64,000 nt of DNA from Costus lasius (Eukaryota; Streptophyta; Magnoliopsida; Zingiberales; Costaceae): NCBI GenBank assembly GCA_027563935.2, contig CM050453.2, positions 14,598,611-14,662,610 of the forward strand. Direction: 5' to 3'. The number at the start of each line of letters is the position of its first letter. The stretch's first letter is position 1. The notes under the pieces were generated by a model, which was not told the DNA's origin, did no database searches, and worked only from the letters and a program-made list of their open reading frames with translations. Shown piece after piece: positions 30,219 to 42,823 of the stretch. The translations under genes and the position numbers were made by a program.

Positions 30219-30950
30219 TGCGTCATACAACGGTGATGCCCACTCTTCTCCCTTCTATTTTCATTATCAGACAATATTGTTCTGATATGTTTTCCTGTGA
30301 AGCAATCACACACTAGCGTTTTTCCATTCCTTTCTCGTTCGACATTTAGGTGACCTAGAAATTAACTTTACATTGTTAACCCTTATTAATTCTTATAGTT
30401 AAGTTGTTTCTAATCCAATTGACCTCATTATTTGTTTATTGATTTATGTTTATGCATGGCTAGTATAGGTGGATTTCACATGGTTAGAATATTTATTCAT
30501 ATTCATTTTGTGTTGAATGTTAGTTGAGTACATAATTACTAATACAACTTATATGATAACTAATGAGATAGTAATATCTATTGTTTCTATTCTAGATATA
30601 GATATAGTTCTGGATGAAGTGCTCAGGCTAATTGACCACCTTATGACATATGATATAGAGTCAATGTTATTGAAATATTCTTACTTATGTTAATTTGATT
30701 CGTTATACCTAATTAGCTCTTTGGCGATAGTTGTTAGTTTTCTTTGAGTTTATTGCATATTTGCATTTTGGAACTTTCTAGTATCTGTTAAATGTTGATC
30801 ATCATGGATATTTTCTAATTGATTTATGCCATAGTTGCATTTTTATATAGAAAAAAAATATTGATTTGAGTATTTCATGTTTTTGAAAGAATAAAACTAG
30901 ATTATGATTATGATTGGGATATTATTGAGGAAAAAAGCAATTATGGATAA
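30219..30950. repeat. CNL-flank repeat module, copy 2, right part
   Basis: Continues the module after the hAT insertion, with AGGTGACCTAGAAATTAAC at 30347. It lacks the SINE found at the matching place in copies 3 and 4. No gene. Confidence 0.6.
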
Positions 30951-31650
30951 ACAAATGAGGAAGAGCCTTTCGAGGGAGGGAATGGATGTTGAGGAAAGAG
31001 TTGGGAGGCGAATTGGGGAAAGGAAGCAATAATGCACTATACTTTAGCTCTTATAAAATTGAGAAGACAAGAGAATATTAGATACTAGGTTGTCTTAAAT
31101 CTTATTATTATTCATCTCATACAAATCTTTATTTATACATTGACTACTAATCTTTATTTATACATTGACTACTAAACATACAAAATAATTCTGTTGTGTT
31201 AATACTAATATAGAATTATATTAGGACTGATTCGATCTTGATCCTATTAGGATTGATCGCGATTCTATTGATTTGATTATGATACTAATAATTTTGATCA
31301 TGATTTGTTAATTTCCTTTTATTATTAGGGAAGAAATACATTTTTTATTAGTAAATTGGACTCGACGATTTTTAATGCGGGGGACCAGGACACTGAACCA
31401 CACCAGAATCGACGTCTCCTGGACCCCAGCAGAGTATGGAGTCAAAACATGTATTTATTATTTGTCCAGTTGCTTCGAAACTTTTTATTGTATGACTCAC
31501 CTGCGATCATTGATGTGTTCGGCCGATATAAAAAGTCGGCTAAGCCAAATCAGCAGCAAATTAACATCAACGTCTTCGCCATTCTTCAGTGCCTTTGATC
31601 GATTGTTTACTCCATTCCCCTCTAAGCATTTTTGAGCTCTCAATCAAGCA
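30951..31650 (-). repeat. Orphan CNL 5' flank, no receptor gene attached
   Basis: 30957-31046 and 31340-31490 match the promoter/leader sequences of the two CNL genes, but no coiled-coil or NB coding sequence follows on the minus strand. A 290-bp insert (31047-31335) splits it; a similar insert splits the orphan flank at 33200-33720. Small plus-strand ORFs here are chance. Confidence 0.6.
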
Positions 31651-32950
31651 TTTGCATAGCTGAAATTGGGCTGTGCTGCACTTAATTTTGTTACATGCAT
31701 CACTAGTCAAGTCAACTTGAATCAGCTTAGCTTAATTAATTCCCAGCATGCATGAGATGACAAATTGATGGTGTTGAGATTTTGTTCTTATTAATTCCCT
31801 TGTTCATCCATCGATGATTGCTATGCAAGCCTCAATTTTAATTAATTATATTGTTGAGATTATTCTTTTTATCTTTTAGATTGTGAGGCCATCCTAAAGA
31901 TGGTGAAATCTGATAAATTATAAAGACACAATTGACATGATGGAACGAAAAAAATGAATGCGTTCGCGTAGAGGGACCCTGATCTTTGACTCTTTCGGCA
32001 TGTCATAAATGTATTTCTATAATGTAAGGGTATATATAAAATTCTAAGAGAACTAATTGTAAAATTTAACAACTGTGTAATCTTTTTTTTTAAAAAAATG
32101 AAACCCACCAATTTGAGGCTTGAGATTATATTTTTCACTCGATTTTACTATTGAAAAGCACTGTTTCACTTAATTTGGTTTTACTCCTCTCCTTTGCTTC
32201 ATACAGCGGTGATGTCCACTCTTCTCCACAATATTGTTCTGATATGTTTTCCTGTGAATCAGTCACGCACTTGAAATTTAATCTGATTTGCAATAATAGA
32301 TAACTCTGCCGACAACTGGCTAGTTTGAAATTTTATTTAATTTTTTTCCCACCAGTATGCATGTAAGAAGACGACGACCACACTAGCTAGATTAATCTAA
32401 GCTTAGAAGACAACTTTCAGCATCAAATGACAATATTAAAATTGAAACCAAAATAATCAAATATAAAAATTACCCCCTGTAACTATTGCGCTCCGCACAT
32501 GCCTGCTATCCGCCTCCCATGTGCTCAAAGCTTCTTCTCGCGTGCGCTTGATATTGGGGTAATGGAGGATTCCCCTACGCATTTATTGCTCACCAGTGTT
32601 TTTCCATTCCTTTCTCGTTCTACATTTAGGTGACCTAGGAATTAACTTTTATTACATTGTTAACCCTTAATAATTCTTATAGTTAATTTGTTTCTAATCC
32701 AATTAACTTCACTATTTATTTATTAATTTATGTTTATGAATGACAAGTAAAGATACATTTCACTTGGTTAGAAAATTTTTTCATGTTCATTTTGTGTTGA
32801 ATGTTACTTAAGTAGATAATTACTAATGCAACTTATATGATAACTATTGATATAGTAATTCCTATTTGTTCTATTCTAGATATAGACGTTGCTATACATA
32901 AAGTAGATAGCTAATTGACCACCTTGTGACATGATATAGAGTTATTGAAA
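31650..32950. repeat. CNL-flank repeat module, copy 3
   Basis: Markers ATTGACATGATGG (31931) and AGGTGACCTAGGAATTAAC (32628) are present. It also holds another piece of the gene-proximal flank (32290-32560, with GCATGTAAGAAGACGACGACC). No gene. Confidence 0.6.
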
Positions 32951-33060
32951 TTTTTTTTTTAAAAAAATAAGCAAGTTAAGTAATGAGAGTAGGGTTTGAC
33001 CCCAAGACCTTGTTATTAACAATTAAGGTCCTTATCAGTTAAACTAACTAACACCCTCAA
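32951..33060 (-). mobile_element. Short tRNA-derived SINE-like insertion
   Basis: On the minus strand the unit begins GAGGGTGTTAGTTAG. It has an A-box-like TAGTTTAACTGATAAGG and a B-box-like GGGGTCAAACCC, and ends in an A/T-rich tail. Direct repeats TTATTGAAAT (32942-32951) and TTATTAAAAT (33061-33070) flank it. The equivalent place in the 30650 copy lacks it. A related copy is at 40512-40620. Confidence 0.6.
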
Positions 33061-33760
33061 TTATTAAAATATTCTTACTTATGTTAATTTGACTTGTTAT
33101 ACTTAATTAGCTATTTGGAGACTTTGTTGTTAGTTTTCTTTGAGTTTGTTGCATATTAGCATTTGGAACTTACAAGTAAGTTAAATGTGGATAGTGATGA
33201 TGTTTTGAGGGGGGAAGAGGAGGGATGTTGAGAAGGAAAGAGTTGGGAGGTGGACCCCAGGAAAAAAGCAACAAAAATTGAGAAGACAAGAGTATATTAG
33301 AAACTACATTGTCTTAAATCTTATTATTATTCGTCTCATACAAATCTATGTTTATATAGTGACTTCTAAACATAAAAAGTAATAGTGTTACGTTAACATT
33401 AATATAGATGACTGATTTCATCTTGATCCTAGTAGGTTTGATTGCAATTTGATTGATTTGATTATGCTACTAATAATTTTGATCATGATTTGTTAATTTC
33501 CTTTATCATTAGGGAGGAAATACTTTTTTAATTAGCGAATTGGACTCAATGGTTTTTAATGCCAGGGATGGGATGGGCCACCGAACTGCACCAGAACTGA
33601 CGTCTCCTGGAGCCGGTAGGAGCAAGGAATCAAAACTTGCATTCATTATTTGTCTAATCGCTTCAAAACTTTTTATTGTATGCCTCACCTGCGACCATTG
33701 ATGCGCTCGGTCATACCAAAAAGTTGGCTAAGCTAAGCTAAGTTGGCTAAATTAAAACAT
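33061..33760. repeat. CNL-flank module remainder and second orphan 5' flank
   Basis: 33207-33300 and 33513-33720 match the CNL leader/promoter, interrupted by the same type of ~230-bp insert (33280-33512) as at 31047. No receptor coding sequence follows. Confidence 0.55.
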
Positions 33761-33825
33761 TACAACTTGGAAAAAAAACACAGTCAACAATTCTTTTATG
33801 TAATTATTTATCCAGATTGAAACGG

Positions 33826-34330
33826 GACTGAGACGACACCAGCATCAGCAAGAACATCTTGCAAGAATGGCCTGGTACGTTGGCTCTCAACTTGTTTACC
33901 AACTTCTTCTCCGCTGTCTTGTGCTACAGCCGCCAACAGAACAAGTGTGCACGCACCAAACAGAAATTGTTTAGCTTTGAAACAGATTGCAGCTTCTTCT
34001 ACGACTTCACTTGAAATCTATTTCTGATTTTTTTTTAAAAAAAAATAAAACAGGTGTTTACCTTCCATTGATCTCTTGCTTCTACCTCTGTTTGGTGGAA
34101 TCCCTATGTCGTCCTAGTGAGCCGTAATACGGTTAGGGTAAAGTGAACGATTCAATAGAACAACTACACTTGTGTATCGTGAGAGAGGCCCAGCCTAGAC
34201 CTGCAATGATCCATCCAATTGTGTCAAGCAACTCTTCTGTATTGTATTGAAAGAGGATCCTAGTCATTTACTAGAAGATAGATGTGACAAAGCCAACCTC
34301 AAGATCTCCCTCCATTCTCACTTTCTTAGC
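33826..34330 (-). other. Possible exon fragments of an unidentified plant gene
   Basis: Minus-strand translation from about 33983 gives AKQFLFGACTLVLLAAVAQD then SGEEVGKQVESQRTRPFLQD and a stop near 33826, just after an AAAG acceptor-like sequence. It reads like a C-terminal exon with a short hydrophobic stretch. A second stretch near 34260-34330 reads GPLAVQAKKVRMEGDLEVGF before a stop. I do not recognise the family. It differs in composition from the AT-rich surroundings. Borders and exon status are tentative. Confidence 0.3.
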
Positions 34331-34539
34331 TTGAACAGCAAGAGGACCTAACCATCACATAAAAGAAAACAATGAATGAATGCATTCAAATAAGCTGGGG
34401 CAAATCATTTTCATATATAAATCTACCTTGGTTAACAGCAATCACTTATGGGTTTTTAAGAATATTCAGAGTATCCTGCCATATTCCTTAAATCACAGAC
34501 AACAAAGAGAGGAGCCTCCAAATATTACTTAAACTATCT

Positions 34540-34965
34540 ACCTAATAGAAATTCAAAATATAATAAAATTTTCTATTAATTAAAATATTTAATCTTTATG
34601 TATTTTCATTAGATGACTACTACTTAACTTATGAGAATCTTTGACACATTTTAGATTCTACCGTAGCTCAATTAAATTACAAATAAATAATTAAAAATAT
34701 GAATATTCATAAGTAGAACATAAATAAAATATTTTATATTTTTGCTTTAATTAGAATCATTGATCTTATTACTTATTAGAACTAGTCAATAAACCATTAA
34801 CAACTTATAACCTAAGCATAAAGCAATGAAGCAAGAGAGGAGCATTACTAAACAAGTTTAAATTTAACAATAGTGAATAAATAAGAATACTATATTAACT
34901 TAATCGTAAGGATTTGGTACCCCATAATGAATTTTAATACATAAAGAAAAAAAAGATTATGTAAT
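34540..34965. repeat. Decayed copy of the CNL unit 2 3' flank
   Basis: Aligns with 19500-19890 and 59265-59640 with many substitutions, including AATAAGAATACTATATTAACTT and CCCATAATGAATTTTAATACAT. It is older than the A/B duplication. No CNL coding sequence remains beside it. Confidence 0.65.
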
Positions 34966-36981
34966 ACCCCCAAAAATTGTATTTTCTATTAGAAGTAATA
35001 AAATATTTTTTATTGATTTTATTTGATTTTTTACTATAATTCTATAATTTATAGAGATTTGCTTAGATTTATTAAATAAAAAATATTATTAATTTACACT
35101 GAAATCTCCACTCATAACGGCTATAACTCGCAACATGCTGAGTTGTTGTAAGCGCTGCATCTATCAAGCCAAGCAAGCAGACGAAAATGAGAACCAGGTT
35201 CAACATTGTTAAACCTTTGTTGCTAGGCAGCTACAACTGCCTGTTTGCCACATGTGCTCGTGTCTTCTAGCGAATGAGTCTTGCGCTCTGCTTGTTGTTC
35301 ATCGTGAGGATTTTTTTTTTTTAAGAAAGTTTTGCCTCGTTACCTCGCACACCCTAGATCTTCAAGAGCTGTCGTGGACTTGAGTCCCGTAGCTAGGATT
35401 GGAGCAAGCCATCACAAAATAGAAGAAGTGTAATGCCCAAATAAATAACTTCATTTACACAATTTAGCATGATAAACATGCATAATAAAAATCTATCCAT
35501 AATTTACAAAATTATCATAAGAAATCCAACATCGTTAAGATCAAATAATCCACATAACAAAACTCACAAAACCAATTCAAAATATTTAATATAAAACTAT
35601 CAAAGTTCATAACTTATTATCTGACTGTCCAACTATAAAATAAACATAAAAGAGCTATGTCAATGCATATCCAGATAAAAGAAAAATAAGAAAATAGTGC
35701 AGAATCTGTCACGCCCGGAGACCCACCCAAGCCCACGCTGAGGCCCCTGGCCTCAGAACTCAACAAGCCAGAGCTGCCATGCCAACCAAGCATATCCGGA
35801 AAGCAGAAATGGCAGTAGAGTATTATAAAATAAATGATAAAATCTGACATATACATAATATCACAAACTGACATCCCCGGTCAATAAAATCTTTGGTCCA
35901 CGACCAAAACATACAAGCCAGCAATAAATAATATCAACAATTGAAACATATGATAAAATAGAAATACAGAACAATCGATGGGTGAACAACTATCTAGCTA
36001 TCTTATTTGCTCCGGATGGAGCCGCACCTGAACCTAAAGACAAAGAAAAGGAGGGGTTAGCCAAATGCTAAGTAGGATTACTAGATAAAATGATGCATAA
36101 GTAAGATTGCATAAATTTTGACTTGTCCAACATAAACCGGTATGCATCATATACATATAGTACAACTGAAGCTGATGCTGAAAAATAATCAACATAACAA
36201 GTGTAAAAACAATGAGCTATGCCAATCACCCCGAAGGACATGCACTCCTAAGAGTGGTCCTCAACTGTCAGCTCATAACAATAGGGAACAACTGCCCGTT
36301 GACAATCCGCTAGTGTAGCATCCTACACCCAATCACCCCAAAGTCGCTTACAACAACCCTTCGGAAATGACATAGTCCCGAGGCATGCACCCCATGACTA
36401 TAGCCAGTGGCTAAGTACAATAGATCTTATTTGGTTGACTCTATCATCTGAGTTAGACCAACCATCCAATATGATATAAAATCACATGTAGGATACAATT
36501 AACATACAAGGTATACATATCCAGAAACTAAATCATAATGATATACTATCATGCCTCAGTAAACAGAAACCACAATTTAACACAATACATTAAGGCACTT
36601 GTATGATTCAATGATAGGTAAAGAGTACAACGGTATCATAAGGTAATCAATAATATGTGAGTAGGTACGGAAAGGTGCCACTACATATGTATGCACTTGG
36701 CACCATATCAAAGAATAGGAGAATGATCCCTACCTCAAACTGTAGAAGTGTATAAGATCCAACCGAGAATCTCACAAGTCTCAAATAGCAAGTCCTAGTC
36801 ATAAAGTTACGGTGTAAGTCAACATACATTAATTTAGTTCATTTTATTATTATTATTATTTAATTATGCTAATCCAAGTCATTATATTGTTCCGCCAAAT
36901 CTAAGCTATTTAACCGTCGTTCATTAATCCAGGTCATTATATTATTATTATTGTTCACCAGGTCATTAATCATGAGACTTG
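34966..36981. mobile_element. LTR-retrotransposon debris inserted in CNL flank sequence
   Basis: CNL-flank similarity stops at 34965 and resumes at about 36982. Inside are LTR-start-like strings TGTAATACCCCC (34967), TGTAATGCCC (35430) and TGTCACGCCCGG (35707). 36200-36450 resembles the CCCCGAAGG-rich part of plant Ty3 LTRs. No gag or pol domain is visible, and no clean target duplication was found, so this may be nested partial LTRs. Confidence 0.45.
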
Positions 36982-37991
36982 GGGGCAATGGAGGATTCCC
37001 CTTCGCATTTATTGCTAAATTGAATGATTTGGAGAGCTCAAAAACTCTTTTTTTTTTCTACTCATTGTCCTTGCTCTTTGTTTGGGGAGGCAAGAACGTT
37101 ACTCTCTACTTTCCTTAGAGAAAACTCATTAAATTCACAATCTAAATCAATATAGGCCAAAATTTATGATACACTATAGCAAACTTACACTTACTTCCTT
37201 ACTTCCACGCAAGAGAAGAACCGAATGAAATGCTAAGTTTTAAGACTATGATTGTCAAAAAATATTACACACTTATACAAGCAACAGTATAAGCACCAAC
37301 TCTCATCTTAGTTTCCTTACCTTCTCCCACCTCTACATAAATATTAATTGCATGTTGAACCCAACTCAAATGGCTTCAAAAGGTCTCCCACCCCTTTTAA
37401 TTTAATTTCTCTTATTTACACAATATTAACCTTTAATTTTCATGCAATTAACATTTAATAAAATTAATCAATCATTATTCCATTTGACTTACTATTTATC
37501 ATAAATAATTCACATATATTTGATAAATTTAACAACAATTGTCTCTATACCATATGATATATCATGGCATGTCATAAATGTATTTCTATTATGTATGGGT
37601 ATACATAAAATTTCTAGGGACCTAACTATAAAATTTAAAAACTTATATAGTCTTTTAAAACAACCACCAATTTGTGCCTTCATATCATATTTTCACCTGG
37701 TTTTACTATTCAACTCGATTTGGCTTTGCTTCTCTGCTTCGCTTTAGACAATCGTGATGCCTCTCTTCTAACTTCTATTTTCAATGACAGACAATAGTAT
37801 TATTGCAAGTTTTTTTGTGAAGCTAGTAGTTGATAAACCCTTTTTCTGTTCGTTCTTTCTCATTCAACATTAGGTGACCTAGAAATTAACTTTTACATTG
37901 TTAACCCTTATTAATTCTTATAATTAAGTTGTTTCTAATCCAATTGACCTTATTATTTGTTTATTGATTTATTTTTTATGCATGGCTAGTA
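36982..37991. repeat. CNL-flank repeat module, copy 4, left part
   Basis: 37010-37120 matches 26470-26575 (GAATGATTTGGAGAGCTC and GGAGGCAAGAACGTTACT). 37550-37990 matches module copies 1-3, with TAGGTGACCTAGAAATTAAC at 37872. Interrupted by a solo LTR at 37997. Confidence 0.6.
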
Positions 37992-37996
37992 TAGGT

Positions 37997-40276
37997 TGTT
38001 ACACCCTGATTTTAAGACTAAAATAAAAGAATCTATTATTACTTTAGCATCTAGGAACAACAATATAAGTCTAACTGCTACAAGAATTCTCTTTACAATT
38101 ACAGACATCAGAGTACACTTTAACATCACTCAGATCTCAGCTAATAATCACAATTCTTCAAGAATAAGCCATCAACCAATACTGTCAATTCATGCCTTGA
38201 TTTCCTTAGTCCAGATCAGTACCTGCAATATCAACCAGACTCAGCAAAACATTGCTGAGTAAGCCTCTCCCCAGAAGAAAGGGTAGTCCCTTAGATTCAA
38301 AGGAGGGAAACTAGCAAGGAGTATGAACAATAAAACTATAATGAATTTAATACTGAAAACTGTGAACTGAAAGCTGATAACTATAAACTGAAAGCTGGAA
38401 CTGAAACTGGAAATTGAAACTAAATACTAGGAACTGAAAACTATAATGCAAATAGATAAACTGGTGCAACTAGGATTTCTGTGTCAAATATGAAAACTGA
38501 TATCATGCATAAATCAACTGTGAGCAATACCTACTGGCTTGTGGGGTCGTCACCCCGAATACGCATAATAAGGTATATCACACCTTACATGGTGAACATA
38601 CGCGCTACCATGCGTCACGAATCACAGTGCATGCTAATTGGGGACCCCAATATGTCCACAGAGTGGATACTACTGGGTGTGTGCTCAATATAACATGTAA
38701 CTGTCCACACACGTGGATACTAGAAAACTGGTTATGCTGTCCACAACGTGGATACTGAAAACAATAGCATACTTTGACACATACTAGACTAGTATATAGT
38801 AACCGAAAACTGAAATATCAATAACACCACTAGCAAATCGTCGATATGCTCAAGATACTATACTACATGAGTCAACGGAAACAAGGATAACAAACTTCTA
38901 TCTACAGAAATCTGGTTTGAGGTCTTACCTTTGAAAAGCCAAGAAAACTAGTTATCAAACGAAGCAAGCCAAACACTGGATCAACCGCTCTGAAACATAG
39001 ATTTGTACACAAACTTCATCAAATAAGATTCAAACTTGAAAACAGAGACCACCAACAGAAGCGAAACATCTCAAAACCTAAGGAACCAATTTTGGATTCA
39101 GTGAACCGGACCCAAAAGCCACTGAACCGGACTGAATTGCAGTGAACCGGTCAGATTCACCCTGAACCAAGTCAGACCGAAGCTTGAAACCGAAATTACA
39201 CAAAATATACGAAGCATCTAGGGACACACAGGATACCATTAGATGGGACATTTCACACGCTTTCCAACGGATACCTGAACCGGCCAGGATTCAACCGGAT
39301 TAGGGTCGAACCGGCCAGAAAACCAATGCTGGGCCGAAATTGAAATTGAACCGCTCAATCTGTTGAGCCGGTTCAAATCAATTCCAAAACTCAGCCGGCC
39401 GGGTTTATTTCAAAATAAACCAAACCAAACCCTAAAACCAAGTCGAACCAGCCGCTTGCCCATGCCACTCGATCGCCGCCGTGCAAGGCTGCCGACCTGC
39501 GTCCGTAGCTTGCGCCGGCGAGCTCCTGAGGGCACGTTGAGCGTCTGTTCCACTCCAAACTTGACCAGACGGCTTCTGACGATGAAGAGAAGCACTAGAG
39601 CTGGCCGCAACGAGCTTTCGACAGACAGTCGAAGCATTCGCGACAGCCGACTGTATCGACGGTGGCGCCGCCGTCGTCGACACACTAACTACTTAGAAAC
39701 TCAACGGAACTAAACCAAAACAACGAGAAAACACGATTACCTTGCTACGAAGCAATACCGTAGACCTAGAACAGAAAACATGAGCTGAAGGAGGCGCCGG
39801 AAAACTGAAGTGCGAGGCTGCGCCAGCGACTAGTTCGAGCTTGATCTCTCCCTCTTGACGGCGCGCCGCACCTTGAAGGAACACTAGGGTTCGATTTGCA
39901 AACAATCGAACGGAAACCCTTTGAAATAGACGTGAGACGCGTCCCAAAATAGCAAAGGCCGCCGACAACTCAGTCGCCGCAAACAGCGGGGAAGACGACG
40001 AGTCGACTCGGTCGCGAAATTAAATCAAAACCGAATCAAGTAAAATTGGCACGGTTTAATTAACAAAACCAAACTTAGCCTAGTGGTCTGGCTGAGGCCA
40101 AAACCTGAGCGTGACGCGGGTTTGAACCCCTGCGAGCGCAAATTAAATTTTTTAATATAAAACCAATTTTTTAAGCCTTTTAAAAATTCAGGAAAAAATT
40201 CCAGAAAAATCCCTAAAAATCCAAAACATAATTTCTAATTTTCTAAAATTATTTTTCAAAAACTTGGGATATTACA
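37997..40276 (-). mobile_element. Ty3-type solo LTR (2280 bp) with 5-bp target duplication TAGGT
   Basis: Starts TGTTACACCCTG and ends GGGATATTACA. The flanks TAGGT (37992-37996) and TAGGT (40277-40281) are a perfect duplication, and the paralogous module at about 30465 shows the uninterrupted site. The reverse complement begins TGTAATATCCCAAG, a form I associate with Ty3 chromovirus LTRs, suggesting minus orientation. GC-rich 39400-39990 produces spurious ORFs. A tRNA-like string (GGGTTTGAACCCC near 40121) lies inside. Confidence 0.88.
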
Positions 40277-40281
40277 TAGGT

Positions 40282-41094
40282 GGATTTCACATGGTTAGAA
40301 TATTTATTCATATTCATTTTGTGTTGAATGTTAGTGGAGTACATAATTACTAATACAACTTATATGATAACTAATGAGATAGTAATGTCTATTGTTTCTA
40401 TTCTAGATATAGATATAGTTTTAGATGAAGTGCTCAGGCTAATTGACCACCTTGTGACAAAAATGATATAGAATATCTAAACTATTTATGGATAACATCT
40501 ATTAAATATTCTCTTTTTTTTTTTTACATAGGCAAGTTAAGTAATGAGAGCAAGATTTGATCCCAAGACCTTGTTATCAACAACAAAAGTCCTTACTAGT
40601 TGAACTAATTGACACCCTCAATGTTAATTCTTACCCTTTTTTTTGTTATGCATAATTAGCGCTTTGGCAAAAGTTGTTAGCTTTGTTTGAGTTTGTTGCA
40701 TATTTGCATTTGGAACTTACTAGTTTGTGTTAAATGTTGATAGTGATAATATTTTGGTGGTCACGGTGATCATTCTCTTTTATCTTCTACCATGAAAGGC
40801 TTTCCTAAAGATGGTGAAATCCCTAACATTATGCTCCCATGCACCTAGCTCATTAAATCTTTATTAATGTTTTGGGGCTCATGAAGTCCATGTTTCAGTT
40901 TGATGTCCTTTTTAATGTCCTCTTTCTTCTCTTTATAATATCGCAGAATATTATATGCTACAAATTTTCTAGACGACTTCATCGACTCTGATCATGTTCT
41001 CTTTTTCATTTGTTACTGTGCTATCTTTGAATGTGATGATTGCCATTTGAATTGCTTCCTTTATCATAATTTGCTTGACCCAGGTCGAGAGGAG
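40282..41094. repeat. CNL-flank repeat module, copy 4, right part, with SINE
   Basis: Continues the module (GGTGGATTTCACATGG as at 30470). It includes a second SINE-like unit at 40512-40620 with a poly-A tail on the minus strand. No gene seen between 40620 and 41094. Confidence 0.55.
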
Positions 41095-41103
41095 TTGGTC
41101 TTC

Positions 41104-41492
41104 GAACAAACTTTGCTAGAGGGGTACCCTGCTCGCCGTTTAGTGAGAAGAGTGGCAATTTTGCTACCCAAATAATTCTTAAAAAAATAAAAACTATTAT
41201 GATAATCTACGTGTTTTTACCTATCCAACGGTACCAATATCATTATGAATAAAATCTTCTACGATAAAAAAATAAAATCAAAAAAATATATTATTATAAC
41301 AAATTTTTTGTTATCTTTTGCGGTTTTAGTTTTATCGTAGAAAATTTCATTCATAATGATATTGGAACTGTTGGATAGGTAAAAACACGTAGATTATCAT
41401 AATAATTTTTATTTTTTTTTAAGAATTATTTGGGTGGCAAAATTGCCACCCTTCTCACCGAATGGCGAGTACCCCTCTCGCAAAGTTTGTTC
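41104..41492. mobile_element. Mutator-type MITE with long hairpin arms, 9-bp target duplication
   Basis: Begins GAACAAACTTTGC and ends GCAAAGTTTGTTC. The arms pair over about 165 bp at roughly 90% identity, with a 60-bp A/T loop. TTGGTCTTC flanks both sides (41095-41103 and 41493-41501), a perfect 9-bp duplication that fits Mutator-like transposition. There is no coding capacity; transcripts would fold into a long hairpin. Confidence 0.9.
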
Positions 41493-41501
41493 TTGGTCTT
41501 C

Positions 41502-42281
41502 CTCATGGCCTGGCTGCTTCTAGGCTTGCCTAGATTTTCCCAGCTTTTCACTTTCTCTGTTCGCTTGTCAACAATAGCATGGAGGGGAGAAACAAAAGAT
41601 GAAAATTTAAGAGAAAACTTAAAAGGGATGGCTTTAAATAGACCTCGCTAAGTAATTTTTCTCTCATCTGTTTAGCTAGATCTAGACTCTGTGCATCTTT
41701 TTATTTAGGAAACAAAATTACAAATAAATAAATGTAGCAACGCTAGTAACCAGAAAAAGTTTTTATGAGCTATTCCACTTCATATACACAGTTTTCCCTT
41801 TGATGGTTGCCAAATAGTTGCATGATCCTCATTCATCAATGAGTCCAATCAATATTCTGTGACTGTAATTCTTTCTTGGGGATTCTCAGTTAGGAATTGC
41901 ACTAGAAACTGTGCTAAACATGCAAATGGCCCTACAAATTTCATGATATAATTCCAATAAATAGATTACTTATATAGAAGTCCAAGTACCATCTGGTTAC
42001 ATCTTTTCACCATGGTTTTGTGTTCTTCCATGTGAACACCATCCATGGTGCACTGATATAAATGTGAGCCTTCCTGCCGATGCAATGAGTGGTGACACAC
42101 ATTATCTACAATGTGCATTGATTCAATTCACCAGTAATCCCTACAATTGCAGGATCTGTTCCTGAACAAGTGAAACCTATTCAAGCCCCTCAGCACAAAC
42201 TCCCTCTCAACAATGCACTTATCAGCTTAAATGCCTCATGGCAATCCGAAATTTTTGCAATGGGGCACCCCGCTGCTAAAG
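41502..42281. other. No gene recognised
   Basis: Moderately AT-rich. One exon-like stretch follows an acceptor TTGCAG near 42150 and reads GSVPEQVKPIQAPQHKLPLN, then continues in frame to about 42390. The family is not recognised and no partner exon was found. Confidence 0.3.
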
Positions 42282-42823
42282 CTTGCAGAAGGGTGCCCCG
42301 ATCTTTTCTACACGAATCTTGGTGTAGTTGTGCTCCACTGCTAAAAATTTTTCTAAGGCATTTTTGTATAATAAATTTAAATATCGTATAACATTAATAT
42401 AATATCGTATAACAAATTTTGAATATCATATAATATCAATATAATATCGTATAACACATTAATATTTTCGTATAACACCTGTCTATTATCGTATAACATA
42501 TTTATAACACTTAAAATGTCGTATAAGTATACTGTTAAGATAAAATTATATTGAAATTTAATAGATTATACGAAAATATTAAGGTATTATATGATATTAT
42601 GTTGATGTTATACGATATTCAGGATCTGTTATACGATATTCAAGATATGTTATACGATATTATGTTGATGTTATACGATATTCAGGATCTATTATACGAT
42701 ATTATATTAATGTTATACGATATTTAAGATTTGTTATACGAAAATGCCTTAGAAAAATTTTTAATAGTGGAGCACACCTACATTAAGATTCGTGTAAGAA
42801 AGATCGAGCACCCTTCTGCGAAG
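42282..42823. mobile_element. Foldback element with TTATACGATATT repeat core
   Basis: The outer arms (42282-42410 and 42700-42823) pair as inverted repeats: CTTGCAGAAGGGTGC against GCACCCTTCTGCGAAG, continuing through GATTCGTGTA and AGTGGAGCAC. Between them are many copies of a TTATACGATATT unit, forward on the right and reversed on the left. Target duplication not resolved. A second short inverted repeat (GGGGCACCC/GGGTGCCCC) overlaps the left border. Confidence 0.75.

Noticed and set aside
40079..40145. Possible tRNA (GGGTTTGAACCCC with an A-box-like string)
   Set aside because: No cloverleaf could be formed by eye and it lies inside a solo LTR; treated as a tRNA-like string only.
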